This document shows positions 1-27,342 of a DNA stretch of 64,000 bases, in pieces. The stretch is from Antedon mediterranea (Eukaryota > Echinodermata > Crinoidea > Comatulida > Antedonidae). How positions within the stretch are numbered: position 1 is the first letter of the stretch; every line of letters starts with the position of its first letter. Both the position numbers and the translations under genes were made by a program. The notes beneath the pieces were generated by a model. The model searched no databases and was not told the origin of the DNA. It saw only the letters and a list, made by a program, of their open reading frames with translations. The stretch spans positions 23,346,101-23,410,100 of the forward strand of contig NC_092677.1 in NCBI RefSeq assembly GCF_964355755.1, written 5' to 3'.

Positions 1-1475
1 CAAAGTCATTTAAAACCATGCAGGGAAAAATTTCATTTTAACATTTTCTTTAGCAATATTGCAAATCAAACTGATTTTTTAGTCAAGAAACATAGTTTTG
101 TATTGTATTTTTTGCTACATAATATCAGAAATGTGTAGCAATAAGGATGTTTTGTATGCTATGCTACACTGGCGAAATTTTTCCTTGCCATGTATATGAA
201 AATATATGGTGATTTTATTAAAAATTACACAATAAAGCACTATGCTCTAATTTTGTTATTACATAAAGGCACCTAAACCACTAAAGGACTTGCAATGAAA
301 CTTGTCATATGTGTCGGGTTTATTTTTTCACATTTTAAGGCTACGATACACTAGGACAATGACAATTGACTATAAATAGATAACATACATTTTTCTTATA
401 TAAAATAAAAGAAATCTAAACAGTTGTCACCATAGAGCTATCTAGGATAACCATTTATTATTATCCAATCAAATGACTTTATGATCAATAAGAACAATAA
501 AATCGTAGTATCGCCACGATATCATTATTACTAATTATGACATCATTTGATTGGACGTGTGAACATTTAGTATTCATCAAAGACAGTATAGGTGGTTAAA
601 TTTTTTTATGTATGAAAAATGCATATTAATCGTCAATAGTTATTGTGAAAATGGGCCTTTAATGTAACCATGAGCCTGCAGAAATTTGATATATGCATAA
701 AATTTAAGATGAAATTCTCTCAGTTCGAGTCATAATTGGATTCTAGCCCTGCAACATCACTGCAACAATAAGGTTTTACACATTATCACGCCACAAGGTG
801 ATTTATTTACACATATACAGTACTTCACATGTGTTCATCATAGACGATGGTTGTGGTGGTTAAATTTGCAAGGAAGATTGTCTATTCTACATGCACTCTG
901 GACAAATAATAGGAAAGACACAGTACAATCATTTTGTAAAATAAAAGCTACACATCACTATATGTAACCCAATATTGACATGCATCACTAAAATATTCTT
1001 TTAAAATGAAAATTTGAACAGGTCCTTATTTGATTCAAATTAAAATGCTTTGTATTTAAATTAATGTATAGTGGAATATTATCTGGATGAATGGAAAAAA
1101 AAAACCCCTTTGTAGAGTTAAATAGGCATGTTAGTGTTTTACGTTGAAGATTACACAAATGGAAATGTTAGCCACTTAAGTCCTTTTCACACCTAAAAAA
1201 CTTTCACCCTGTCCATAATCGTACTACAGTAGTGGCTCCGGTTGAAAGTTAGACTGGGTTTACCGCAAATGAAGGTGTGAAAAGGCCTTATAAATTTTAG
1301 TCAACCAGCCACAATCTAAATGTTAGCACATACATCTATGCAGTGAAATCTATGCAAACAGTGGAGGCTAGGTAGTTAATGGGGTATGGACCTGGAAGGA
1401 TTGCCCTTGGCTTGGGTCGTAGCTTTTGGACTTGAGCTGGTCCAGATCTAGCTTGTTCATGTAGTATGTCCGTAC
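1..1475. other. AP1G1 intron, left part
   Basis: No coding exon seen. It holds a small element with inverted ends (1176-1290) and a 12-bp inverted repeat (CCAATCAAATGA at about 464 against TCATTTGATTGG at about 543). The rest is plain AT-rich intron. Confidence 0.6.
1176..1290. mobile_element. Small MITE with CCTTTTCACACCT inverted ends
   Basis: About 115 bases bounded by CCTTTTCACACCT on the left and GGTGTGAAAAGGCC on the right, flanked by TTAA-like and TTA bases. No coding capacity. It is seen once in the window, so the family assignment is inference. Confidence 0.55.
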
Positions 1476-17831
<16,356 letters not shown>

Positions 17832-19759
17832 TTTTGCCAACTAGAGAAAAGCAAAATATTATTGTGTAAATTACATACGAATTATCCAATTCTACATGAT
17901 GTAAATTCATTGCTATGGAAACAGGATAGCATTATAATTAAGTAGCTTACAATGCTAATCTTAATGCCATCTCATGAAAATTACAAATTATTATTATGAA
18001 TCTAATATAATAAATATTCTTGTTAATACTTACAGTTAATAATCTTAAAATTTATTGAAATCATTGTAAATTAGCATTGTAATTATAAATTCAACAGTAA
18101 CAAATTTAATAATTTTAAAATGAAAATTAGTTTTACCAAAAAAAAATCTATTTCTCTATCATAATTCAATTCCCATTTTCAGTTTGTTATGGAATGATTA
18201 ATTTGTTGCTAATTGTTAGTAATTATAGTAAATTATTATTGTAAATTAAATCAACAATCTATTTTTTAAATGCAGTATTTATCTTCTACAGTATAACTAG
18301 ACCATCCAATTATAAATACATGCCAATGAATGTTGTACCATAAAATTGTACCATATCATATCATATTAATATTTATAATCAATAAATTTTTATAATTTGC
18401 TGTTTAAACTGTTTATCATCATACAACAACCTGGTTCACAATTATTTTAATATAATTATCTGCCAAGTTTTTCTAGCAAAGCTATCTATTCTAATAAGCA
18501 TTTTATATTATAGGAAAACTATTTTAATTTTCTTATAACATTACAACACAGAGTGCATCATTCAACAAAATGCTCATCAGCCTGATGAGATAATTATTCG
18601 TAATTATAGGTACACTGAACAAACCAAATACAAAGAGGTAAAGGGTCACAACCAAAAGGTGAAAATAACAAGGTTTGTGAGAAAATAAGAATCATACAAT
18701 AGAACACAAAATATCTATTTCTGTAAATCATACATAAGCAACCTACAGTATTACATTGTAGATTTATTATTATTTCCTGTTATATTTATTTTCACCTGTT
18801 GCTATATGAATTAATGTGTGTAGACATTTATCGTCACATATTCAATTATTAGTGATTAAGTTCTTGAATTTATGACAACAATATTACACTAAATATCAAT
18901 CGGTTTTACCATTCGGTTGAATTTATAAATTATCATTATTAATATCATTATTAATATTACTATAGCATTTACAAGTACTTAATAGATTATCTTTTAGTAG
19001 TAACTGTACATTGTAGTCCATTTAAACTGTTTCTATAGTTTTCTTTACATAATCGATAAAAACTAAATTATTAAATTATTATTTTATACATTCTGTACAC
19101 ACTGAGATGTTAAAATGATAGATCAAACACATTACAATACGAGGCATAGAATCACAAAATCGGCAAAATATCACAATTGTTTTTTTTTTATTCATATCTA
19201 TATTGATCACTATAAAATGATTAATTTATTAAAAATTTGTCTGTCAACAGTTACAGTGTTAATGAAATTGATAACATACATCACAAAGCAAATGATTGTG
19301 CTACCCTACTGTAGGCCTAGGGTAGTAGGGTAGTCTTGGAGACTCTCAATTTCTTTCTTAATAACAGCAAATTCTCACTGTGAACTTTAAGGGTAGGGGT
19401 TGTGACTGTGCTGTTGTGATTCCAGGCCTCAAATAAATAGTGTACAGTTACTGCATGGTAATGTACTGTAATGTCTACTTAGTCAGTCATGCTACCAAAA
19501 CAATGATCAAAGCAATATGAATGAATTTCTTTCTATTGATGAAGTTTATTAACTGCCAAGTTTATAAAATGTTATCCTTATGAGTCATGCAATTGCCTCT
19601 AACCTACAGTAATCAAATAATTTATTAGGATTATTGACAAACACTGCTATTTTGATTTTACAACAAAAAACAAAACAACTGTGAGTGTGAGTGTAATCCA
19701 ACAATCTTAGTTAACCGTGCTATTCCAAATTATATCATGCACACAGACAAAATAAAAAT

Positions 19760-20690
19760 GATAATGAACAATGTAAATGATGGTGTTGATAATGGTAATG
19801 AATCTTGATAATGGTGGCGTTGGTAGTGATGATAATATTGATAATGGTAATGTTGGTAGTGATAATGATCTTAATAATGGTGGTGTGATGTGTTAATGAT
19901 AACCATGATATTGAAAGACTGTGTCGGTAGTGATGATCTTGATAATGGTAATGTTGGTACTGATGATGATCTTGATAATGGTAATGTTGGTACTGATGAT
20001 GATCGTGATAATGGTGACGGTAGTGATGATGATCTTGATAATGGTGGTGTCGGTAGTGATGATGATCTTGATAATTGTAATGTTGGTAGTGATGATGATC
20101 TTGATAATGGCAATGTTGGTAGTGAAGATGATCTTGATAATGGTAGTGTTGGTAATTATGATGATCTTGATAATAGTGGTGTCTGTAGTAATGATGATCT
20201 TGATAATGGTGGTGTCGGTAGTGATGATGATCTTGATAATGGTAATGTTGGTAGTGATGATGATCTTGATAATGGTGGTGTCGGTAGTGATGATGATGAT
20301 CTTGATAATGGCAATGTTAGTATTGATGATGATCTTGATAATGGTGGCGTCGGTAGTGATGATGATCTTGATAATGGTAATGTCGGTAGTGATGACGATC
20401 TTGATAATGGTGTTGTTTTGTGTTAATGATAACCATGATAATGAAAGATTGTGTCGGTAGTGATGATCTTGATAATGGTAATGTTGGTACTGATGATGAT
20501 CTTGATAATGGTGGTGTTGGTAGCGATGAGGATCTTGATAATGGTGGTGTCGGTAGTGATGATGATCTTGATAATGGTGATGTTGGTAGTGATGATCTTG
20601 ATAATGGTATTATTTGTGATGTTGAAAATCTTGATCTTTATAATGGTGATGTTTGTAGTAACGCAATGTTATTTAATGAATGTACAGTAA
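19760..20690. repeat. 33-bp minisatellite (GATGATGATCTTGATAATGG core)
   Basis: About 25 tandem copies, many 33 bases long, of a unit with GATGATGATCTTGATAATGG followed by a variable GTGGTGTCGGTAGT part. Because 33 is a multiple of three, it stays open in several frames and mimics an Asp/Gly-rich protein with an 11-residue period. No splice or start context supports translation, so I call it an intronic repeat. Confidence 0.9.
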
Positions 20691-21290
20691 TGGTGATGTA
20701 CTGATCAACTTGGAATTATTACCTTTCTATAAATTGGCACTTTAAAACCTGTTGAATATTTGTTAACACCTTGGACAGACCTTGCAGTTATAATAAGAAA
20801 TTCAAATCAATTTTAATATTTTGCAAAAATGTATTAATGGTACATATTTGGATCTGCTTTATTTTTCTTTTTTACAGGATAGACAAAATGAGACATAAAA
20901 TATACTTGAATGTACTTGGTTCCTCCGTAATGATGGACCAAACATTTTCTTTTAACATTAAAAACATTTGATTAATTTAGCCCTACTGATGACATTTACA
21001 ATAGTGACTTCACTGAGCATTACAATCATGATTAGCATGCTAAACAGACTATTACACATGCCATAGACAACATGCAATAACTAGCTTTACCTTTGAAACC
21101 TGACAAAATTCAACAGAGTGTTTACAACCTAATTCCAATTGCAATCAGTTTCTCTGACACAGTGGGAAGAATTAGGAAGAAAGCAATTGGTAAGAAAGCA
21201 ATGCATTATTTTAAGTATAAATAGATCATCGTGGGTGTCACATGAGTTTGATTAAAGTGATCACAAAAATATTGAGCTTTACATTATGAA

Positions 21291-21922
21291 CTAAGGCCAT
21301 GTTCAGACTCATGAAGTTAGATTTGCTTTCTAACATACTGTAAGGTGTTAGATAAGCAATCTAAAGTCTAACATTTAAAATGGAAGTTCCATTATCACTG
21401 GGTAAGTTGGGCAGTGTAAAAAATCACTGATGATGAATTACAAAAAATAGCATTTTTTAGTCAATATCAATGGAATTATAAATCTTGCTTAATAGCTTTT
21501 GAGCTATAGTTAAAGTGCTTTGAATGATGATATCAAATCATCGTAGCTATGTCTTAAAATGTAAGTCTTTTAGTGATGGCAGCGCTATAACTGTCATGTT
21601 AAACAATGTATTTTCCTCTAGTGCCTGAATGATGATGACTATTAGGTATTAGGCACAACAACTGTATTATAATTAGGACAATCTTCCTAGACTAGATACA
21701 AAATGTGTAGGCCGCATAGAACTAAATACATCTTAAAGGCCAATTTGCACTGACGAGCAGTAATGGTAGTGGAAAGCCACATGCAGTAACTTGTCCAAAT
21801 AGAATTTGTATCTATCCTGATGTGGTTCCACTAAGAAATAACATATATTCTATATTTTCATTTTCCACTTCCTTTATCTGTTTAAATTGGCCTTTAAGCT
21901 GCAAGTCTGAACAGACCCTTAG
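21291..21922. mobile_element. Inverted-end element D, decayed copy 2
   Basis: The left end, CTAAGGCCATGTTCAGACTC, resembles element D at 14485. The right end, CTGAACAGACCCTTAG, is its rough inverse. It contains element L at 21733-21898. Confidence 0.45.
21733..21898. mobile_element. Small MITE with TTAAAGGCCAATTT ends
   Basis: About 165 bases bounded by TTAAAGGCCAATTT and AAATTGGCCTTTAA, a clean 14-bp inverted repeat. Non-coding. Confidence 0.65.
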
Positions 21923-22350
21923 GCAGGTGAATAAGCTGTGGCAAGTAATCTCAGATATGTGATTTCATAACAACATGTAACATTTGGGTTTGAGTGTAAA
22001 ATACCAAGAAACTAGTGGTATTTCACATGCAGTTTTTGTTTGTGCTAAGCCTCATAATAAATATCTAAATGCATTCAATTTTAATGTGACATGCTGTTGA
22101 TATCAAAATAAGTTTTTTTTTTTCCAAAATTAATCTCCTATCCTATAAAGTGATAACATTTATCATATTACCATGATGGTACTTGAAACTTGATATTTTA
22201 AAATATTATCAGGTTTAATTGCTCTTTAAAATGAAAAACAAAAATTCAATTTGTAATTCTGCAGGATATTATGATGAATGTTATTGCAACAGAATACTTA
22301 TAGGTTAATCTCCTCCCAGATATCAATACAAATACTGGTGGTAGTGGTAA

Positions 22351-22827
22351 TAGGGAGGTTTCGCAACGCTACGAATACAAAAACCGGATACGTCACGCAC
22401 ACGTATTTGTTTTCGTAAGTCAGTAAAAATCTGTTTTGCATGGCAACGAATATTGAGGGCGTCGTCCAAAATATGACTGCGGTAAAAATGAGCGAAGCGC
22501 AGGTACGTGTTGCTTGGCTGCCTAGGCCTAGCGTAATGTCGAAGTGAGGGAGGACTTTAACAACTGCTAATTATCAAAATTTACCTGGCATTTCAGTAAA
22601 TTACTTTCAATAAATTTATGATTATATTATAACCATGAATAATTCCTGATTCAAATGCAAAATAGATCAAAAACTATACTCGTTTTGTAGTTACGAATAT
22701 GACTGATGATATTTCGTAAACACGAAAACGCTTTACGAATATGAAATGGGGATCAGCTCAAAAGTTTCACAAATGTGTGACGTAACCGTTTTCGTTATCG
22801 TATTCGTAAGGTTGCGAAACCTCCCTA
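22351..22827. mobile_element. MITE family C, copy 2
   Basis: Homologous to 13477-13970 over its whole length, with ends TAGGGAGGTTTCGCAAC and GTTGCGAAACCTCCCTA. Internal blocks such as AAAATATGACTGCGGTAAA are shared. It lies about 150 bases downstream of the probable AP1G1 5' exon, in the intron. Confidence 0.8.
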
Positions 22828-22974
22828 TTAATCCATGGAATAGTTCAATTTATGCAGACATTAGCAGACCAATTTCATTGTTGAGATGTATTGTTGTTAT
22901 TAAGGTTAACATGTGTGCTATGAGCAAATGTTTTCATACGATACAGTACTGCTTGCAAAGCGTGCCATACGTAC

Positions 22975-23047
22975 CTTTTCTTCTATAGTCTGCAAAATGG
23001 ACATGTTGATTGCCTCCGCTGATGTTAAAAATGGTTGTTACAAACAC
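22975..23047 (-). other. AP1G1: Probable 5' exon of AP1G1 (UTR or short N-terminal extension)
   Basis: On the minus strand this 73-base block has a TTTTACAG acceptor before 23047 and an AAAAG|GTACGT donor after 22975. The first coding exon is itself preceded by a CTCTAG acceptor at 17841-17842, so AP1G1 needs at least one more 5' exon. The block holds one ATG (23004-23002), which runs for ten codons (MSILQTIEEK) and joins in frame through TTG GCA AAA to the conserved MPAPIR start. An in-frame TAA lies upstream of that ATG. Because there is an acceptor, a further exon must exist, probably near 23.6-24 kb. It could also be a purely untranslated exon or a chance match; transcript data would decide. 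Confidence 0.5.
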
Positions 23048-23962
23048 CTGTAAAATGTAAGAGTTATTCTAGAAATCATTTTTAGTGGTTTCAATAAAAA
23101 AAAAGTGGTTGCAGGGCCCGAGGTGCGTTATGGTATTTATAAAGTATGTCACATCAGACAATGACATAGTCAATTCAACAATGTTTACTTTGTTGCAATT
23201 AAATAATTTGAATAAGGCCTTTTTTGGCCTATATATTACAGTGGGTCATATAATTTACAATAAAAGTGCATACTGTAGGCCTAGCCTAACTATTTTTGCC
23301 TCTATCATTGGTTATCATAGTCATACACTGCAGTAGGCCTAGGCCTAGGCCTACCTAGCCTAGAAAAATGTAAATAAAACAGAAAGAATAACAATTCAAT
23401 GATGGAAAACTTCTTTCACTTTATTAATATTATCCATTATTTGTTTTATAATTACAACAATATACAAAATATTAATAGGCCTAGGCTAGCTAGGCCTAAT
23501 ACACATGCCTGTAGCCTAGCCTATAAAAACAAATAAGTAAAACAATCTGACTCAGTCAAGCCCTACTGATAACTAGGTGTAGTCATATAGGAATTAATCA
23601 ACCCTACTAGGCCTATGTTCTAGATATGTAGGCCTATGCCACAATGACCCGAGGAGCAGTTCTAGGTCCCCCGCCTCCAGCCAGGATGCACCAACCGGCA
23701 AAACAAAATCATTCTCCACTTCTTCACACTCTGCATATGAGAGACACAGACGCTCTGCACACTAGGACAGAGTGCATGTAAATCACTGCCGATATACAAT
23801 ATAATAGTAAAAATCATGTAGCCCGATAACTTAGTTTAAACTGTAATTACATTTTGTACACACTACCTTTCTATAAAAATCATAGAAAATCGCATTTGAT
23901 GACAAAACAGAGTAAAATCATCAAAATAGTCTTCTCAATAAAAATGATCCACTCCTTCTTTC

Positions 23963-23973
23963 AAGATGGCCGA
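23963..23973 (+). promoter_or_regulatory. YY1-like motif near the likely AP1G1 promoter
   Basis: AAGATGGCCGA resembles the YY1 consensus AAGATGGCGGC found just downstream of many animal start sites. It stands about 0.9 kb upstream of the probable AP1G1 5' exon, but on the plus strand. Weak evidence on its own. Confidence 0.25.
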
Positions 23974-25136
23974 CAGAAGACTGATTTCAATAAAAATATT
24001 CATCCGCAAATATGAAATACGTATTATCGATAAAGTAACTGTAAACAAAAAGCATATTCATTTGACCGGATGTCTCTTTAAAAAAAATGGTTTACTTCAC
24101 AGGTACTTGATTTCTTATTATTTTTATTTTTTCAACAATTAGGTTTTAGCCCTATTAAATAGATCATTGCGCATACACTGTTTACTTATGAGTGATTTGT
24201 CGGAACTCGTGGCATCAATGACATCATTGAATAAGCGCCCTCAAGTTCCATTAGACTTTGATTTTTCCCTAGATATCTTTGTATATTTATGTATAATAAT
24301 GGGTTAAATTATAATATATTCAATGAATTCTCAGATAAATAAACATTTACAAATAGACAATAATAGCTTACACTATATTTTCACATGTATTAAATCATTT
24401 TTCCTATTGATCCAATGTCAGTGCACTTAGGCAGCAACTGAGTCTAGGTTCTAGACCAAAAGTACAGTAAAAAGATAAATATTTTGGCACATATGGCGAT
24501 ACATATATACAATATAACAAAGACAATAACTACAGACTTGCAGCAAGTCTAGAAGCAACCAGTGTCGCAGCCACAAGCTGTTGCTTATGATTGGTCAACT
24601 TAATTGCATTGCACTTATGTTGTTGTTGCATTGAGAGGCCTTTATAACGTGAGATCCATGCAAAAGAATACAAAATCAAAACATGAATTCAAATATACAA
24701 AGATTTTATTGACTATGTTCAATTGTGAAATTCAACATGTTCTCATAACCAAAATAATAATCTTAAATTGACAAGTCAATTTTGTAAGAAGTATGTTAAA
24801 TACTGTACAGTATATATTCATATAGCATGTTAACCAATGCCATATTAAAACAGAACGTCCAATGAGAATGAGTACTTGATATTACCAGTAGTCTATTTTC
24901 ATTGGATCAGTAAGTTGTAAAAAATGGGAGGGGGGAATTAAAAATTGTAAAAAAAATTGCTGAAATTAATGTTATATTTTTGTTACAGTTTTCTTTTAAA
25001 TTTAGGACAGGGAAGAGGGCAGGTAGGGATGGATCCACGAAGGTATCCAAAATAAAGCATAGATTTAATAATTATTATTTTAGGTGTAAATGAAAAATAT
25101 GAAAACGATGTAAAATGGCCAATAGCAGCTGTACAA

Positions 25137-25232
25137 TAGGGGGGGGGGGGGGAGGGTTTTGATACAGTATTAGCGCTCTTTCATTGACAACAATATGGAT
25201 CTTCCCATTACAGCCCCCCCCCCCCTCCCCCA
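25137..25232. repeat. Poly-G and poly-C tracts facing each other
   Basis: A run of 13 or more G (then AGGG) near 25138 and a run of 14 C (then TCCCCC) near 25214 form an imperfect inverted pair about 75 bases apart. They could form a hairpin or a G-quadruplex. Confidence 0.7.
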
Positions 25233-26121
25233 CTTCATTGGTTGTGCTAATCATTTAATGCATCTGGAAACTTAAAAATAATTTAATCATCACTCTAGAC
25301 GATATAAAACATTTGTTTTACGTTATTTAAATTTAAATCCTTTCTAATAAATACTCCAGAACAATATTTATGCAACAACATTAGTATTTGTTATTACCCT
25401 AAAAGTAAAAACAATTTGCCAAAATTGAATTTTAGAACTTAAAATAAAAATACTGTATAAACAAACTCAAGTAGTTTAAAATAAAACACAACACAACAAC
25501 TTGATAGTAGCATGATGCCTTAAAATCAACACAAATTTACAAATGAGATGAAAATAAATTTACAGATTCTATTCCAATTAAAGCTTTGTGTAAAATAACG
25601 GTGTCTTACAGTTAATAACATAAATTCAGGCTGGCTTCGAGTTGACTTGTGTTCAACAGGCAAATGGTCTCTATTTAGAGGGAGTATACTTTGAAGATGC
25701 GAGGTTTCTACCCTAAATGACTGAGGCTAAATAAGGTATTTTTAATAGGTTTAGGAAAAATGCAAAATACAGTACATTTTTATGACTGTAACTTTCTGAA
25801 ACTGTTGGTTTTATTGTTCTGGCCTTCCGAAAAATTGCATTTTTTGTTTGACCTAGGTCAAAGGCTCAAATAGTGCAATTCAGTGACCCCAAAAAGTCAA
25901 CCTGCACATATACGGGCGTGGGATAGGTCTTCAAAGGGGTATTGCAATACTGCTTGGGTATACAAACAACAGGTACATAAACAGTATATTATGTTGATTA
26001 ACATATTTTACAGTTTAAGATTAGTAATTTTTTTTCTGTAATTCCAACAATTTTCTTATGAATGAAAACTTTGCTTACATAACAATCAGTACATTGATTT
26101 GATTAGGCATTATTTGCACAA

Positions 26122-26440
26122 TTAAAGATGTATTGTCTCCCGAAAAACATGAAAAATGACGATTAAATAAATCAGAACTTGAATATGTTATTTTGTAGTT
26201 TTAATAAAGTTAATCACTTCAGTAGAAAAAAAAACGAAAACAAAAAATGTTTTCATGTATAAATTGACAAAATAAATATTTAAATTCCACCAAAAACCAT
26301 TTGCTGGCAGCCAATTTGACCATTTTTTGCTTTAAATTACAGTTTTTGAGGTAAATACATTTTTTTTTCCGATCCAATTTTTGGTTACATTAAAATGGCA
26401 TATTTAAAATAATTTTTTCAGGGGGACAGTACATCTTTAA
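26122..26440. mobile_element. piggyBac-like MITE, copy 3 (inverted orientation)
   Basis: TTAA-bordered, about 320 bases, matching the 2435 copy in reverse. Ends AGATGTATTGTCTCC and GGGGGACAGTACATCT. It falls within the possible 3' UTR of the E2F gene. Confidence 0.8.
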
Positions 26441-27238
26441 TATATTATGAAAAACAAAGCATAAAAGGTATGGTAAAATATGAAAATAACTTAATATAAT
26501 TATGAAATTTAACAAAAGTTTGACATAAAAAGTGTATTTTTAAATATGGTCTGATTTTCCTGCATAATTATATTACCAATACAAATTAATTTTTAAATTT
26601 CTAAATAGTTCTTTTAGTCAATTTTCCAGATTTAGTATTGTAATGTATTAACTATATTCATTTATATATTTAATAAAAAATGTTATTAACATAATTAATC
26701 AAACTATGGTTTTAATTCATAATAATAACAGTATAATTTAATTATGGTTTCATTGGCATTATCTCTAAACAATACTTAGTATACCAAATATACAAATATA
26801 AAATAAATTACAATTAGTAATAATTGTAATTGTTTTTCAATAAAAGTGAAATTACCTGCAAAAAATACCCTCAAAATGGTTGCATAAAAAATGTTATAAA
26901 ATTAACAGAAATTTGTAAATACTTGATTAAATGACAAAATTGTGTAAACCAAAATCATGATTTCACAAAACTGAATATATGTACCAACTGAATTAAAATA
27001 TTTCTATTTAAAAAACAGTAATGCTCATGAATGTACACATTTTAGGCACAACGTCAGCGGACATACTTCATGACATTTAATGTCAAAATATTATTAGATT
27101 TTGTGAAGATTAACATAGAATGAATAACATTAGGTAATGTTATTATTAATTAGGTAATGTTATTTACTAACTATACACAGGCATTTAAAATGGTATTATT
27201 TAAACGCATGTTGTTTGAATGTAAAAACTTGTTTGTTA

Positions 27239-27342
27239 TTAGAAAACATCAAAAAGGTCGCATACACCCTCGCTGTCGTCCAGATTGAAGTAGTAGTCAT
27301 TGTCTCCTGGTGGCGGCGATAATCGCAGTAATGGTGCAAACA
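27239..27342 (-). CDS. E2F4/5: E2F4/5 coding exon 7 with stop
   Basis: Encodes [20 protein letters not shown] and then [13 protein letters not shown] followed by TAA. This is the transactivation and pocket-protein-binding end, very close to vertebrate E2F4. Confidence 0.96.

Larger units (their letters stand above)
17842..22974. other. First visible AP1G1 intron
   Basis: Between the probable 5' exon and the first conserved coding exon. The first 1.9 kb (17.84-19.75 kb) is plain AT-rich sequence with no gene seen. Then come a 33-bp minisatellite, inverted-end elements D2, L and C2, and some unassigned sequence. Confidence 0.55.
23048..27238. other. Region between the AP1G1 5' exon and the E2F gene
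   Basis: No coding exon found. 23.33-23.64 kb is rich in AGGCCTA palindromes, and 23.6-24.0 kb is the most GC-rich part and probably carries the AP1G1 promoter and first exon. 24.46-24.6 kb is repeated in inverted orientation near 41.05-41.2 kb. Poly-G and poly-C tracts lie at 25137-25232 and a piggyBac-like MITE at 26122-26440. The E2F 3' UTR must begin at 27238 and run left for an unknown distance. Confidence 0.5.

Noticed and set aside
19890-20704. Long plus-strand open frames rich in Asp/Gly or Met/Ile/Leu
   Set aside because: They are frames through a 33-bp minisatellite; several frames are open at once and there is no splice or start context.
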